From positions 1 to 9,480 of the forward strand of contig JAGLWP010000019.1 in assembly GCA_023133375.1 (NCBI GenBank): a DNA stretch of 9,480 bases, given 5' to 3'. This DNA is from Candidatus Pacearchaeota archaeon (lineage in GTDB: Archaea; Nanobdellota; Nanobdellia; Pacearchaeales; GW2011-AR1). The translations under genes and the position numbers were made by a program. Below are positions 1-6,256 of the stretch, piece by piece. Positions within the stretch are counted from its first letter, which is position 1, and the number at the start of each line of letters is the position of its first letter. The notes under the pieces were generated by a model. That model did no database searches, was not told where the DNA came from, and was given only the letters and a program-made list of their open reading frames with translations.

Positions 1-596
1 GGTTTTTCTTCTTTTGGAGTTTTAGATGCCCCGCCCTTTTGCACTGAATTTTTCTCAACCACCGACTCGTTATTGTTCTTATTTGTCTCGTCGCTAGTTT
101 CGTCCCCTGAGATCCCCCCGGGTTTATTATCTTGAGATTGTTTAACTGCAACTTCTTCTGATTTTACTTCTGGCTCAGGAGTTTTATTTTGTTCAGGAAA
201 AATTTCAGAAAGTTTTTTTGCTCCTTCTTTTAAAACTTTAAGATTAATTTGTATAATTTCTGGGGATATAACTTTGCCCCTCACAGTTTTTCTCATTCTT
301 AATCCTTTTGGCCGAGGATTTGATACTTTCTTTTTTCCTTCTCTTCTTGGTCTTTTGTGCATGGCTTTACCATAACTTAAAAGAACCCTATTAAGTCCAA
401 TCCCTTCAACATTTTCCATTGCTGTAAACCCAGCTTTGTCACTTGTTCCTGTAATTTCTAATTCATAACCTTCTAAGTTTGGAAGAAGTTCTTTTCCAGA
501 AATTTTATCATGCAGAGCTTTGTCTATGAGTCCTTCGGTTTCACTTTCAAGTTTGTAAGTTTTTCCTGATTTTTCTGAAATATTTATTTTGAACAT
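1..596 (-). CDS. rps6e: Small ribosomal subunit protein eS6, 3' end outside window
   Basis: Archaeal/eukaryotic ribosomal protein eS6, a component of the 30S subunit. Reading the minus strand from the ATG at 596 gives MFKINISEKSGKTYKL, then an LLPNLEGYELEITGTSDKAGF stretch split over residues 37-57, and the basic MHKRPRREGKKK (residues 79-90) followed by KGLRMRKTVRG (97-107); this is the eS6 core. The conserved part ends near residue 130. After that, at least 68 residues of hydrophilic low-complexity tail rich in E, K, S, N, Q and P continue to the window edge without a stop, longer than the roughly 125-130 residues usual for archaeal eS6. The tail DNA is more GC-rich than the core, with C/G runs around 106-122. 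The start is supported by a promoter-like box about 29 nt upstream. It lies downstream of aIF5B, a neighbourhood often seen in archaea. The identity is secure for the core; the nature of the tail is unknown. Confidence 0.93.
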   Translation of the reverse strand, partial: MFKINISEKSGKTYKLESETEGLIDKALHDKISGKELLPNLEGYELEITGTSDKAGFTAMENVEGIGLNRVLLSYGKAMHKRPRREGKKKVSNPRPKGLRMRKTVRGKVISPEIIQINLKVLKEGAKKLSEIFPEQNKTPEPEVKSEEVAVKQSQDNKPGGISGDETSDETNKNNNESVVEKNSVQKGGASKTPKEEK

Positions 597-617
597 GATT
601 ATGAATAAAGAAATTAA

Positions 618-632
618 CTTAAAAAGGTTTTG
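618..632 (-). promoter_or_regulatory. Promoter-like box for eS6
   Basis: On the minus strand this reads CAAAACCTTTTTAAG, centred about 29 nt ahead of the eS6 ATG at 596. Nearly the same string stands 27 nt ahead of aIF5B. That fits an archaeal BRE/TATA element with a very short or absent leader. The assignment is inferred from position and recurrence, not from mapped transcripts. Confidence 0.55.
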
Positions 633-734
633 ATTTAATTTGCGAGATGTTTATAGCATTCCCTCCCGAACATAACACTCTCTAATGCTCGTGATATTGA
701 TAGAATTAATGAGGATTTTTGTTAATTTGTTTTT

Positions 735-785
735 TATCCTCGTGTTAGCGAGACTAGTAAGCGAGGCGAAGCCGAGCAGAGGATA
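735..785. repeat. GC-rich inverted repeat, possible structured element
   Basis: TATCCTC at 735-741 is the exact reverse complement of GAGGATA at 779-785. Between them lie an alternative small hairpin, CTCG (739-742) with CGAG (749-752), and a short GGC-GAA-GCC stem (765-773). The GC content is clearly higher than the surrounding sequence. It sits 24 nt beyond the stop of the DUF2283 gene, so it could be a 3' structure of that transcript. It lacks a clear U-run after the stem on the minus strand, and a dispersed repeat element is equally possible. Confidence 0.35.
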
Positions 786-808
786 CTTTAAAATTTAGGA
801 ATTTTAAG

Positions 809-1051
809 TCAAGAACTATTTATAGCTTCTATTTTTACATTTGCTGGGAGAGTTATTTTTATGTCTTTCATCCCCGCTCTTTTCTTAAAGTTGAATATCT
901 TAAATCCTGTAAGTTCATTTGTTTTTTCATCTCTTCCTTCAAAAAGGTCGTCTTCAACTTCATTAAAAAAACATGGCGTTGGCTCACCTATAAAAATCTC
1001 TAAAATATCTGCTTCTGTATCATAATAAATCTCTAAATTTTTTTGTTTCAT
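809..1051 (-). CDS. DUF2283 family protein, putative antitoxin
   Basis: An 80-residue protein of the DUF2283 type. The N-terminus has the family hallmark, a beta hairpin around YYDTEADILEIFIG (residues 9-22), followed by an acidic stretch (EVEDDLFEG) and a second hairpin containing LTGFKIFNFKKRAG. DUF2283 proteins are small, of unproven activity, and frequently encoded next to small RelE/BrnT/DUF4258-like proteins, so an antitoxin role is plausible. Its ATG overlaps the stop of the upstream gene in an ATGA (1048-1051), a coupling typical of toxin-antitoxin pairs; here the putative toxin comes first. The protein is acidic at its N-terminal half, as expected for a partner of a basic toxin. The family call is fairly confident; the function is inferred. 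Confidence 0.7.
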   Translation of the reverse strand: MKQKNLEIYYDTEADILEIFIGEPTPCFFNEVEDDLFEGRDEKTNELTGFKIFNFKKRAGMKDIKITLPANVKIEAINSS

Positions 1052-1344
1052 CTTCTTACAATCTTCCTTGTCATAAATGCTGTAGCAACATAGCCTTTGC
1101 CATTTAAATATTTAACTGAGACAAGTAGATAATATTTCTTATGTTTATAATAAAGATAATAGTTTTTCATGCTATCATTAAACCTTTGCGGAATTATTAA
1201 TAGAGGATCCACTAAAGTTTCTTTTATATCTTCCAGTTTGTCTGTGATGTTTGTATGTTTCATTGTTATATGTTTCCATCTTTCTTTTGATAAGTGAACT
1301 TTCCTTCCAGATTTGTCTTTTATTTCAAAAATAATGCCTTCCAT
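1048..1344 (-). CDS. Putative BECR/RelE-like nuclease, candidate toxin
   Basis: A 98-residue basic protein. I choose the ATG at 1344 because GGGGAG at 1352-1357 is a Shine-Dalgarno sequence 7 nt upstream of it; a TTG at 1359 would overlap that site and an ATG at 1350 would leave only 1 nt. Visible traits are VHLSKERWKHITMKH (residues 16-30, with H25 and H30), a DPLLIIP turn (46-52), alternating Tyr-rich strands YYLYY and KYYLLVSVKY (62-79), and a C-terminal VATAFMTRK (86-94). This layout resembles the barnase/EndoU/colicin E5-D/RelE-like (BECR) fold proteins common in toxin and phage modules, but I cannot place it in one family with certainty. It begins 2 nt after the aIF5B stop and overlaps the DUF2283 gene by 4 nt, so all three are probably co-transcribed. 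RNA cleavage activity is inferred. Confidence 0.6.
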   Translation of the reverse strand: MEGIIFEIKDKSGRKVHLSKERWKHITMKHTNITDKLEDIKETLVDPLLIIPQRFNDSMKNYYLYYKHKKYYLLVSVKYLNGKGYVATAFMTRKIVRR

Positions 1345-1346
1345 TA

Positions 1347-3113
1347 TCATACTCCCCAATCCCCTTTCTCCTGTCTTTTAATCTCTGCAATTTCCTGTAA
1401 TAATGTGATTTCTTTTTGACTTAGCAAATCCTTGTTTTTTCTAAAGTTTCTAAACTGGGATTCTCCTATATTTGAATAAAGAAATTCTGTATCTTTTAAT
1501 TGTCGCTCAAAATTAACTCCTGGAATTGAAACAGCCACTTCCATGGTTTCTGTTGCTTCTTGAACTGACTTGTTTTCTGATTGAATATTTTTTATTTTTC
1601 CAATTTCTTGGTCTTTTTTGTTTATTAGTTTTAATCCTGAAATTAATTTTCCTGTTTCAATATTGACCCCAAATATCGCGGGTTTGGTATTCCTGAAAAT
1701 ATATTGTGGGAGAATTTTTAACTTGCATAGCGAAGCTAATTTCAAAAGTCGTTTCTTTTCTATTTCTTTTGATTTTTCTTGTCTGAATTTTACGAGATTT
1801 TCAATTAATTTATAAATTACTTTGTCTGTTAAAATTTTTATGTTTCTCTTGTCTATTTCTTTAGTTTCCTCTTCTTCATCAATGTTAAATCCGACAATTA
1901 CAGCATTAATTTCATTTAACTCTAAATTTGCTTTTGCTGAGATTATGTCATTTTTATTTATGTTGCCTATGCTTGCTTTAACTACTGCAATGTTCTCTTG
2001 TTTTAGCATTATGAGTAAGGCTTCAAGGCTCCCCAAAGAATCTGCTTTTGCAATAATTCCTTGTTTGTCTGTTTTTATGTTTTCAGATATTTGTTCTTTG
2101 AATTGTTTTTTTATTTCTTTTTTATTTCCTTTATAGATTACAAAAGGCATGCCTGGAATGACTTTTGCTTTTTTAATCAATTGAATTCTTAATCCTGTAG
2201 ATGCTTGAACTTTTTCTTTTGGAACAAATTTATTGCTTAATGGTTTGATTTCTTCAAGAATTCTTATTTTGCTTATTATTGGTTCCCCGCTGCTTTCAGG
2301 AGAGCTACCTCCTTCAGAAGCAAAACTTGCAATTGCGATTTCGTCATTTTTGGATAGCTCGCCGTCATATAAAATAGATTCAATGTAATTGATTGATTTG
2401 TCTTTTTTTATTTCAAGCATAACTCCTTTTACTTCTTTGCTTATAGTTAGTTTGTTTGCTAAGTATTTTTGACTTAATCCGCAAAGGACCATTATTAGTT
2501 CCTGCAATCCTTCTCCTGTTTTTGCTGAACAGGGAACTAAAGCAATTTTTTTGGTGAAGTCATTAATATTATAGAATAAATCTGCATTAAAGCCGTGATT
2601 ATTTAATGAACCGATTAAAGTTAAATATTTTTCATTAAATATTTGTTTTACATTTGGTTGTTGTTCTTCAATGCTTTTTTTTAATTCTTTATCTGATTTT
2701 TTCCAGGAGCCGATGTTGTCTATTTTATTTAATGCTATTATGAATGGAGTTTTATTGTGTTTGAGGATTTGTATAACTTCTGCTGTTTGTGGTTTGATTC
2801 CTTCGTTTATATCTATGACGAGAATTGCTAAATCAGCCAAGCCCCCTCCTCTTTTTCTTAAGTTAGTGAACGCTGCATGTCCTGGGGTGTCAATAAATAA
2901 AAATCCAGGAATGTTTAAATCTATGTTTGATTTTTCTATTAGTGGGCAGGCTTTTTTTAGTTGTTCAATTGGGAAAGAAGTGAAAGATATTTTTTGAGTT
3001 ATTCCTCCTGCTTCGCTTTGCTGAACAGAGCTTTCTCTAAGTTTATCAAGGATGCTTGTTTTTCCATGGTCAACATGTCCGCAGACTGTTACAATTGGTT
3101 GTCTTATTTTCAT
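1347..3113 (-). CDS. infB: Translation initiation factor aIF5B (IF2-like GTPase)
   Basis: The 588-residue archaeal homologue of IF2/eIF5B, the GTPase that promotes initiator tRNA placement and ribosomal subunit joining. All G motifs are visible: GHVDHGKT (residues 12-19), the G2 region around AGGITQKI (35-42), DTPGHAAF (75-82), NKID (119-122) and SAKTGEGL (186-193). The beta-barrel domain II and the IF2 core domain follow (ADSLGSLEALL near the middle), then a C-terminal barrel with KPAIFGVNIETGKL. Length is normal for the archaeal form, and no intein interrupts the G domain. The ATG at 3113 is the only sensible start: the protein begins MKIRQPIVTVCGHVD, as in homologues, and a promoter-like box is centred about 27 nt upstream with no Shine-Dalgarno, suggesting a leaderless message. 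It is divergent from the MoxR operon and leads into the small gene pair. Confidence 0.97.
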   Translation of the reverse strand: MKIRQPIVTVCGHVDHGKTSILDKLRESSVQQSEAGGITQKISFTSFPIEQLKKACPLIEKSNIDLNIPGFLFIDTPGHAAFTNLRKRGGGLADLAILVIDINEGIKPQTAEVIQILKHNKTPFIIALNKIDNIGSWKKSDKELKKSIEEQQPNVKQIFNEKYLTLIGSLNNHGFNADLFYNINDFTKKIALVPCSAKTGEGLQELIMVLCGLSQKYLANKLTISKEVKGVMLEIKKDKSINYIESILYDGELSKNDEIAIASFASEGGSSPESSGEPIISKIRILEEIKPLSNKFVPKEKVQASTGLRIQLIKKAKVIPGMPFVIYKGNKKEIKKQFKEQISENIKTDKQGIIAKADSLGSLEALLIMLKQENIAVVKASIGNINKNDIISAKANLELNEINAVIVGFNIDEEEETKEIDKRNIKILTDKVIYKLIENLVKFRQEKSKEIEKKRLLKLASLCKLKILPQYIFRNTKPAIFGVNIETGKLISGLKLINKKDQEIGKIKNIQSENKSVQEATETMEVAVSIPGVNFERQLKDTEFLYSNIGESQFRNFRKNKDLLSQKEITLLQEIAEIKRQEKGDWGV

Positions 3114-3128
3114 AAAAATAGTAGAAAG

Positions 3129-3149
3129 AATCAGGTTAAAAGGTTTTTG
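3129..3149. repeat. Flanking 21-bp direct repeat, left copy (overlaps infB promoter)
   Basis: This copy matches 8712-8732 at 19 of 21 positions, with a perfect 14-bp core TTAAAAGGTTTTTG at 3136-3149. The two copies bracket the whole five-gene MoxR-VWA operon in the same orientation. The left copy coincides with the aIF5B promoter-like box, so the similarity may reflect a shared core promoter sequence and not transposition. Confidence 0.55.
3136..3149 (-). promoter_or_regulatory. Promoter-like box for infB
   Basis: Minus-strand CAAAAACCTTTTAA, centred about 27 nt ahead of the aIF5B ATG at 3113, the spacing expected for an archaeal TATA element driving a leaderless mRNA. The same type of box precedes eS6. 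Confidence 0.55.
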
Positions 3150-3172
3150 GATACTATATATTTTACTTTCCT

Positions 3173-3187
3173 AAAATTTATAATTAG
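3173..3187 (+). promoter_or_regulatory. Probable TATA box of the MoxR-VWA operon
   Basis: AAAATTTATAATTAG is centred about 27 nt upstream of the ATG at 3207. No Shine-Dalgarno precedes that ATG, so a leaderless transcript is likely. The divergent infB box lies only about 25-50 bp away, so the two promoters share a 93-bp region. Confidence 0.45.
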
Positions 3188-3206
3188 TTATTTTTGTAAA
3201 TGTTGT

Positions 3207-4577
3207 ATGTCTAAATCTAATGGAAAACTCCAAGAGAAAGTAAGAAAACTTTATGATAAAATCAGCCAAGATTTTTATTTGTGCAGAGATGATTTTGAAT
3301 CAAATGGAGAGAAATTTAATTCTGCTTTGTTAATGGGAACTTTAACAGAACTGAATAAGGGAAATATGCTTTTATTTGGAGAGTATGGTGGAGGTAAAAC
3401 AACTTCTGCAGAATATCTTCAATCTGTATTTAATGGATTACCATTGGATTTAGTGAAAAGAGTTGCAATTAGAGGTAATCCTCAATTAACAGAAGAGAAA
3501 ATGGTTGGAAGACCTCATTATGGTAAAATGCATCAGGGAGAGGAAGATGTTGTATGGCAACATTTTGTCCAAATTGGACCAAAAATATTTGATGAGTTTA
3601 ATCGTATGCCTGAGTCAAATCAAGCAGTTGTTTTAAATGGAGTTGACAGAGGAGAATGGAATTATTTAAATGATTTTATTTCAACAGGACCTCAACCATT
3701 TTTTGCAACTTGTAATTATGCAGATAGGGGGAATAATGATTTAATCCCTCCTATTTTAGATAGATTTGATGTTGCTGTTGAATCAAGGTTTCCTGGTGTT
3801 GCGAATGCATTACATATTGCTCAAGATTATCACAGTGATAAAGATAAGGTTTTGGAAAATTTTGAATTAACAAGGAAAGCTTTGGAAATTCTTAGTTCTG
3901 GGGAATCTTATGAAGAAACACAAAAGGAATTAGAAAGGATAGTTAGAGACTATGAGATTATTTTAAGAGATAACGAGTTTCCTATTTTAAGTACTCAAGA
4001 TAGAGAAAAAATTGAACAAGAAGTTAGAGCTGTTTCTTTTGACAGAGACGCAGAACAGTATTTTGCATTTTTGGTTGCTGAAATGAATACAAGTCAGAAG
4101 TATGGACAGAAAAGAAGTATTGATCCTACAACAACTGAAAATGGTTTATATTTACAAGCATCTTTTATTGGAAGTGGTAGTAGAAGAGAGGAAAAATCTA
4201 TAGTTAGATATGCTAAATCATTAGCATGGCTTCAAAAACAAAATGAAGTTAATTTAGACCATGTTGCACAAGTAGCACCTTATGTTTTATGGCATAGGAT
4301 TAAATGGACTTCTGAAGCACAAAATGCATTTAAAGATAATGATAGAAATGATCCTTTAGACTTGTATATAACTAAAAATTTTTTAGGAGATGGAATTAGT
4401 GAAATACCTGGAGTAAAGAAAAGATTTACAGAAAGTCAGGAAAATTACCAAAGGGTTATTGATTTAGCTGGTCATGGTAAAATGAATAAAGCGTTAAAGG
4501 AAGCAAGAGAGTATATGGCTGATGGTAGAGGGCATCCAATATTCCAAGATGTAATAAAAGATTTGGAGCGGAGGTAA
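3207..4577 (+). CDS. MoxR-family AAA+ ATPase
   Basis: A 456-residue ATPase. The open frame extends upstream to 2961, but that stretch is antisense to infB; the ATG at 3207 starts a natural N-terminus (MSKSNGKLQEKV) and has a TATA-like box about 27 nt before it. Walker A is GEYGGGKT (58-65), Walker B is KIFDEFNRMP (126-135, D129/E130), sensor 1 is around FATCN (166-170), and LDRFDV (184-189) supplies the arginine-finger region. The NPQLTEEKMVGRPHYGKM segment (91-108) corresponds to the insert typical of MoxR ATPases. A long C-terminal region (about 200-456) is mostly helical, with a charged stretch at 209-275 that is unlike short MoxR proteins. MoxR ATPases remodel client proteins together with VWA-domain partners; the last gene of this operon encodes such a partner. 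The next gene begins 2 nt after the stop, and its Shine-Dalgarno lies inside the final codons here. The identity is confident; the client is unknown. Confidence 0.9.
   Translation: MSKSNGKLQEKVRKLYDKISQDFYLCRDDFESNGEKFNSALLMGTLTELNKGNMLLFGEYGGGKTTSAEYLQSVFNGLPLDLVKRVAIRGNPQLTEEKMVGRPHYGKMHQGEEDVVWQHFVQIGPKIFDEFNRMPESNQAVVLNGVDRGEWNYLNDFISTGPQPFFATCNYADRGNNDLIPPILDRFDVAVESRFPGVANALHIAQDYHSDKDKVLENFELTRKALEILSSGESYEETQKELERIVRDYEIILRDNEFPILSTQDREKIEQEVRAVSFDRDAEQYFAFLVAEMNTSQKYGQKRSIDPTTTENGLYLQASFIGSGSRREEKSIVRYAKSLAWLQKQNEVNLDHVAQVAPYVLWHRIKWTSEAQNAFKDNDRNDPLDLYITKNFLGDGISEIPGVKKRFTESQENYQRVIDLAGHGKMNKALKEAREYMADGRGHPIFQDVIKDLERR
4570..4574 (+). promoter_or_regulatory. Shine-Dalgarno of the second operon gene
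   Basis: GGAGG lies within the final codons of the MoxR gene, 5 nt before the ATG at 4580. It is the only clear ribosome binding site within the operon; the later three genes lack one and follow their predecessor by 1 to 6 nt, which suggests translational coupling. Confidence 0.7.
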
Positions 4578-4579
4578 AA

Positions 4580-5440
4580 ATGCCAAACCCTCGTTTTCTT
4601 AAAACAGCAGAAAGATGGAAAAATCCTAGCTTGCCTGCCGAGAGGATTATTGAAGAAACTCTTACTGATACTACTTCTTTAAATGTTTCAGAAACAAAAT
4701 TTAAAGGTCTTGGAAAAGATTATGGATTGATTTTAGAATCTAATGAAGAAAGAAGAAAGAGTATCTGCACATTTGATGGAAAAAATGTAAGAGAAATCTT
4801 TTCCCATAGAGAATTAGAAGATATTTTTTATGATTCCAAAGAAAAAAAGTTATATTATTGTTTAGAAGGAGTATTAGTCTATGAATTTCCTGACAAATTT
4901 ATAAATAATTTGGGGTCGGGCGGAGGGTCAATTGGGGATTTCGGCAAATTTAAAGGAAAATTAGTGATGGCTTTATATCAAGGAGATACAATTGTAGATA
5001 TGCAAGAGAATATAATATTCTCATGCGGGCATCTTTCATATCCAAGCTTTCCAATAGAATTTAGAGGTGAATTATATTACCAATGGCACCATGATGAATT
5101 AACTATTGCTTCAAATAGAAAAATAAGAGCTGAGACTGCTCCAAAATTATCTTTTCTCGACAGATTATATGTTGGTGCAATTCAGGAAGGAGTGTTATAT
5201 AGCTATGACGGAAAAAGATTCCGTAAAATTTGTGCATATGATCTTGGATGTGGAATCACTGGCGTTCGTGAGAAAGATAGAGATGTGCTTTATCTAGGAA
5301 GAAGAAATGGAATTATAGAAAGTATTATTCTGCAAGACCCAGACACAATTAAAAATAGAGAAATAATTTTGAATTCTAACTTTAAAGCATATTCAATTTA
5401 TCACGCCCCTTTAGATTTCATTAAGAAGTTAAATAAATAA
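4580..5440 (+). CDS. RFL-AERW motif protein with probable beta-propeller domain
   Basis: A 286-residue protein that I do not recognise as a named family. Residues 5-25 carry the N-terminal motif shared with the next two genes (RFLKTAERW, then P and a charged helix ERIIEE). The rest is rich in strands and shows about six loosely similar segments of 35-45 residues, such as ICTFDGKNVREIF, KLYYCLEGVLVYEF, ELYYQWHHDELTIA and GVLYSYDGKRFRKI. This pattern of short strands with Y-x-G or F-D-G-K turns is typical of beta-propellers, so a protein- or ligand-binding role is likely. There is no signal peptide or membrane segment, so it should be cytoplasmic. It lies 2 nt after the MoxR gene with a good Shine-Dalgarno, and the next gene starts 1 nt after its stop. 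The propeller call is inferred from the pattern only. Confidence 0.75.
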   Translation: MPNPRFLKTAERWKNPSLPAERIIEETLTDTTSLNVSETKFKGLGKDYGLILESNEERRKSICTFDGKNVREIFSHRELEDIFYDSKEKKLYYCLEGVLVYEFPDKFINNLGSGGGSIGDFGKFKGKLVMALYQGDTIVDMQENIIFSCGHLSYPSFPIEFRGELYYQWHHDELTIASNRKIRAETAPKLSFLDRLYVGAIQEGVLYSYDGKRFRKICAYDLGCGITGVREKDRDVLYLGRRNGIIESIILQDPDTIKNREIILNSNFKAYSIYHAPLDFIKKLNK

Positions 5441-5441
5441 A

Positions 5442-5490
5442 ATGACAAGTAAAAGATTTTTACAAATAGCGGAAAGATGGATGAATGAAG
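5442..5490 (+). repeat. 5' motif-coding segment, copy 1
   Basis: The first 49 bases of the LRR gene match 6208-6256 at 43 of 49 positions without gaps. They encode the shared RFL-x-IAERWM module. Similarity falls off sharply afterwards, so a short 5' module has been duplicated or exchanged between genes with unrelated 3' parts. Confidence 0.75.
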
Positions 5491-6203
5491 ATGTGCCTGA
5501 AGAGAAAATTCAAAAAATAAAAAAGCAAAAAGTTTTAGTGTCTAATAAGCTTGAAAGTTTAGTTGATTTTTGCGACGTTCAATTACAAAAAGGAGATAGA
5601 GATGTAATTTATGAATTATTTGAATCTGCAGGAAAAAATCTTGAAGATTATTATCAAGTAAATGATTTTAAAATAGAAATAGAAAATAATAGGATTGTTA
5701 ATTTATCTATGGGTGATCTGTATCCTAGAATTATTCCGACAAGTATTGGTAACTTAAGTTCTTTAAGGAATTTATCTCTTTGGAGGAGTAGAATAATCTC
5801 ACTCCCTGAGAGTATATGTAATTTGAATTCATTAGAAAGTTTACATGTTAATCTTAATAGCTTAACTTCTCTCCCTGAGAGTATATGTAATTTGAATTCT
5901 TTGAAGTATCTAAATTGTTGTGCAAATTACCTAACTTCTCTCCCCGAAAATATTGGTAATTTAGGTTCTCTAGAACATTTATATGTGGGTTTGAATAAAC
6001 TAATATCCCTTCCAGAGAGTATCGGGAAATTATATAATTTAAAAGAGTTTAGTATGTTTTGTAATGAAATAACTTATCTTCCAGAAAGTATCCTTAATTT
6101 AAGTTTTTTAGAGTGTTTGAATCTTAAATTTAATCCTTTGGATAATTCTTCTGAAAGACTAATAAAAGAATTAAAACCAATAGAATACTTATGGTTTGGT
6201 TAA
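5442..6203 (+). CDS. RFL-AERW motif protein with leucine-rich repeats
   Basis: A 253-residue protein. Residues 1-22 hold the shared N-terminal motif (MTSKRFLQIAERWMNE, then PEEKI). A linker and short helical region follow (about 27-70). From about residue 95 to 240 there are about six leucine-rich repeats of exactly 23 residues, of the form LPESI-x-NL-x-SL-x-x-L-x-x-x-x-N-x-L-x-S, resembling the Ras-group/bacterial SDS22-like type used for protein binding. Two consecutive repeats share 29 identical bases (5802-5830 and 5871-5899), which implies recent duplication and possible copy-number change. The first 49 bases are 43/49 identical to the start of the next gene. No Shine-Dalgarno is seen; the start follows the previous stop by 1 nt. 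No catalytic domain is visible. The likely role is recognition of a partner or target in the ATPase-VWA system; this role is inferred. Confidence 0.85.
   Translation: MTSKRFLQIAERWMNEDVPEEKIQKIKKQKVLVSNKLESLVDFCDVQLQKGDRDVIYELFESAGKNLEDYYQVNDFKIEIENNRIVNLSMGDLYPRIIPTSIGNLSSLRNLSLWRSRIISLPESICNLNSLESLHVNLNSLTSLPESICNLNSLKYLNCCANYLTSLPENIGNLGSLEHLYVGLNKLISLPESIGKLYNLKEFSMFCNEITYLPESILNLSFLECLNLKFNPLDNSSERLIKELKPIEYLWFG
5802..5830 (+). repeat. Perfect 29-bp repeat within the LRR region, copy 1
   Basis: Identical to 5871-5899, and exactly 69 bp (23 codons, one leucine-rich repeat unit) apart. Synonymous positions are also identical, indicating recent tandem duplication or gene conversion. Confidence 0.85.
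5871..5899 (+). repeat. Perfect 29-bp repeat within the LRR region, copy 2
   Basis: Second copy of the 29-bp identical segment, one repeat unit downstream of 5802-5830. Confidence 0.85.
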
Positions 6204-6207
6204 TAAA

Positions 6208-6256
6208 ATGGTAAATAAAAGATTTTTAGAAATAGCAGAAAGATGGATGGATGAAG
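6208..6256 (+). repeat. 5' motif-coding segment, copy 2
   Basis: 43/49 identical to 5442-5490. It encodes MVNKRFLEIAERWMDE at the start of the tandem-repeat propeller gene. The few bases just before the ATG (TAAA) are also the same in both copies. Confidence 0.75.

Larger units (their letters stand above)
597..808. other. Intergenic gap between eS6 and the DUF2283 gene
   Basis: I see no open reading frame with coding character on either strand. The left part holds the eS6 promoter-like box (618-632). The middle holds a weak 6-bp inverted repeat (655-660 with 684-689). The right part holds a compact GC-rich inverted repeat at 735-785. Confidence 0.6.

Noticed and set aside
1618..2997. Plus-strand open frames of 65, 104 and 108 codons
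   Set aside because: They lie wholly antisense to the infB gene, are hydrophobic in the way reversed coding sequence often is, and have no ribosome binding site or recognisable domain.
2961..3206. Upstream extension of the MoxR frame by 82 codons
   Set aside because: It is antisense to the start of infB and crosses the divergent promoter region; the extra sequence shows no domain, and the ATG at 3207 fits the promoter spacing.
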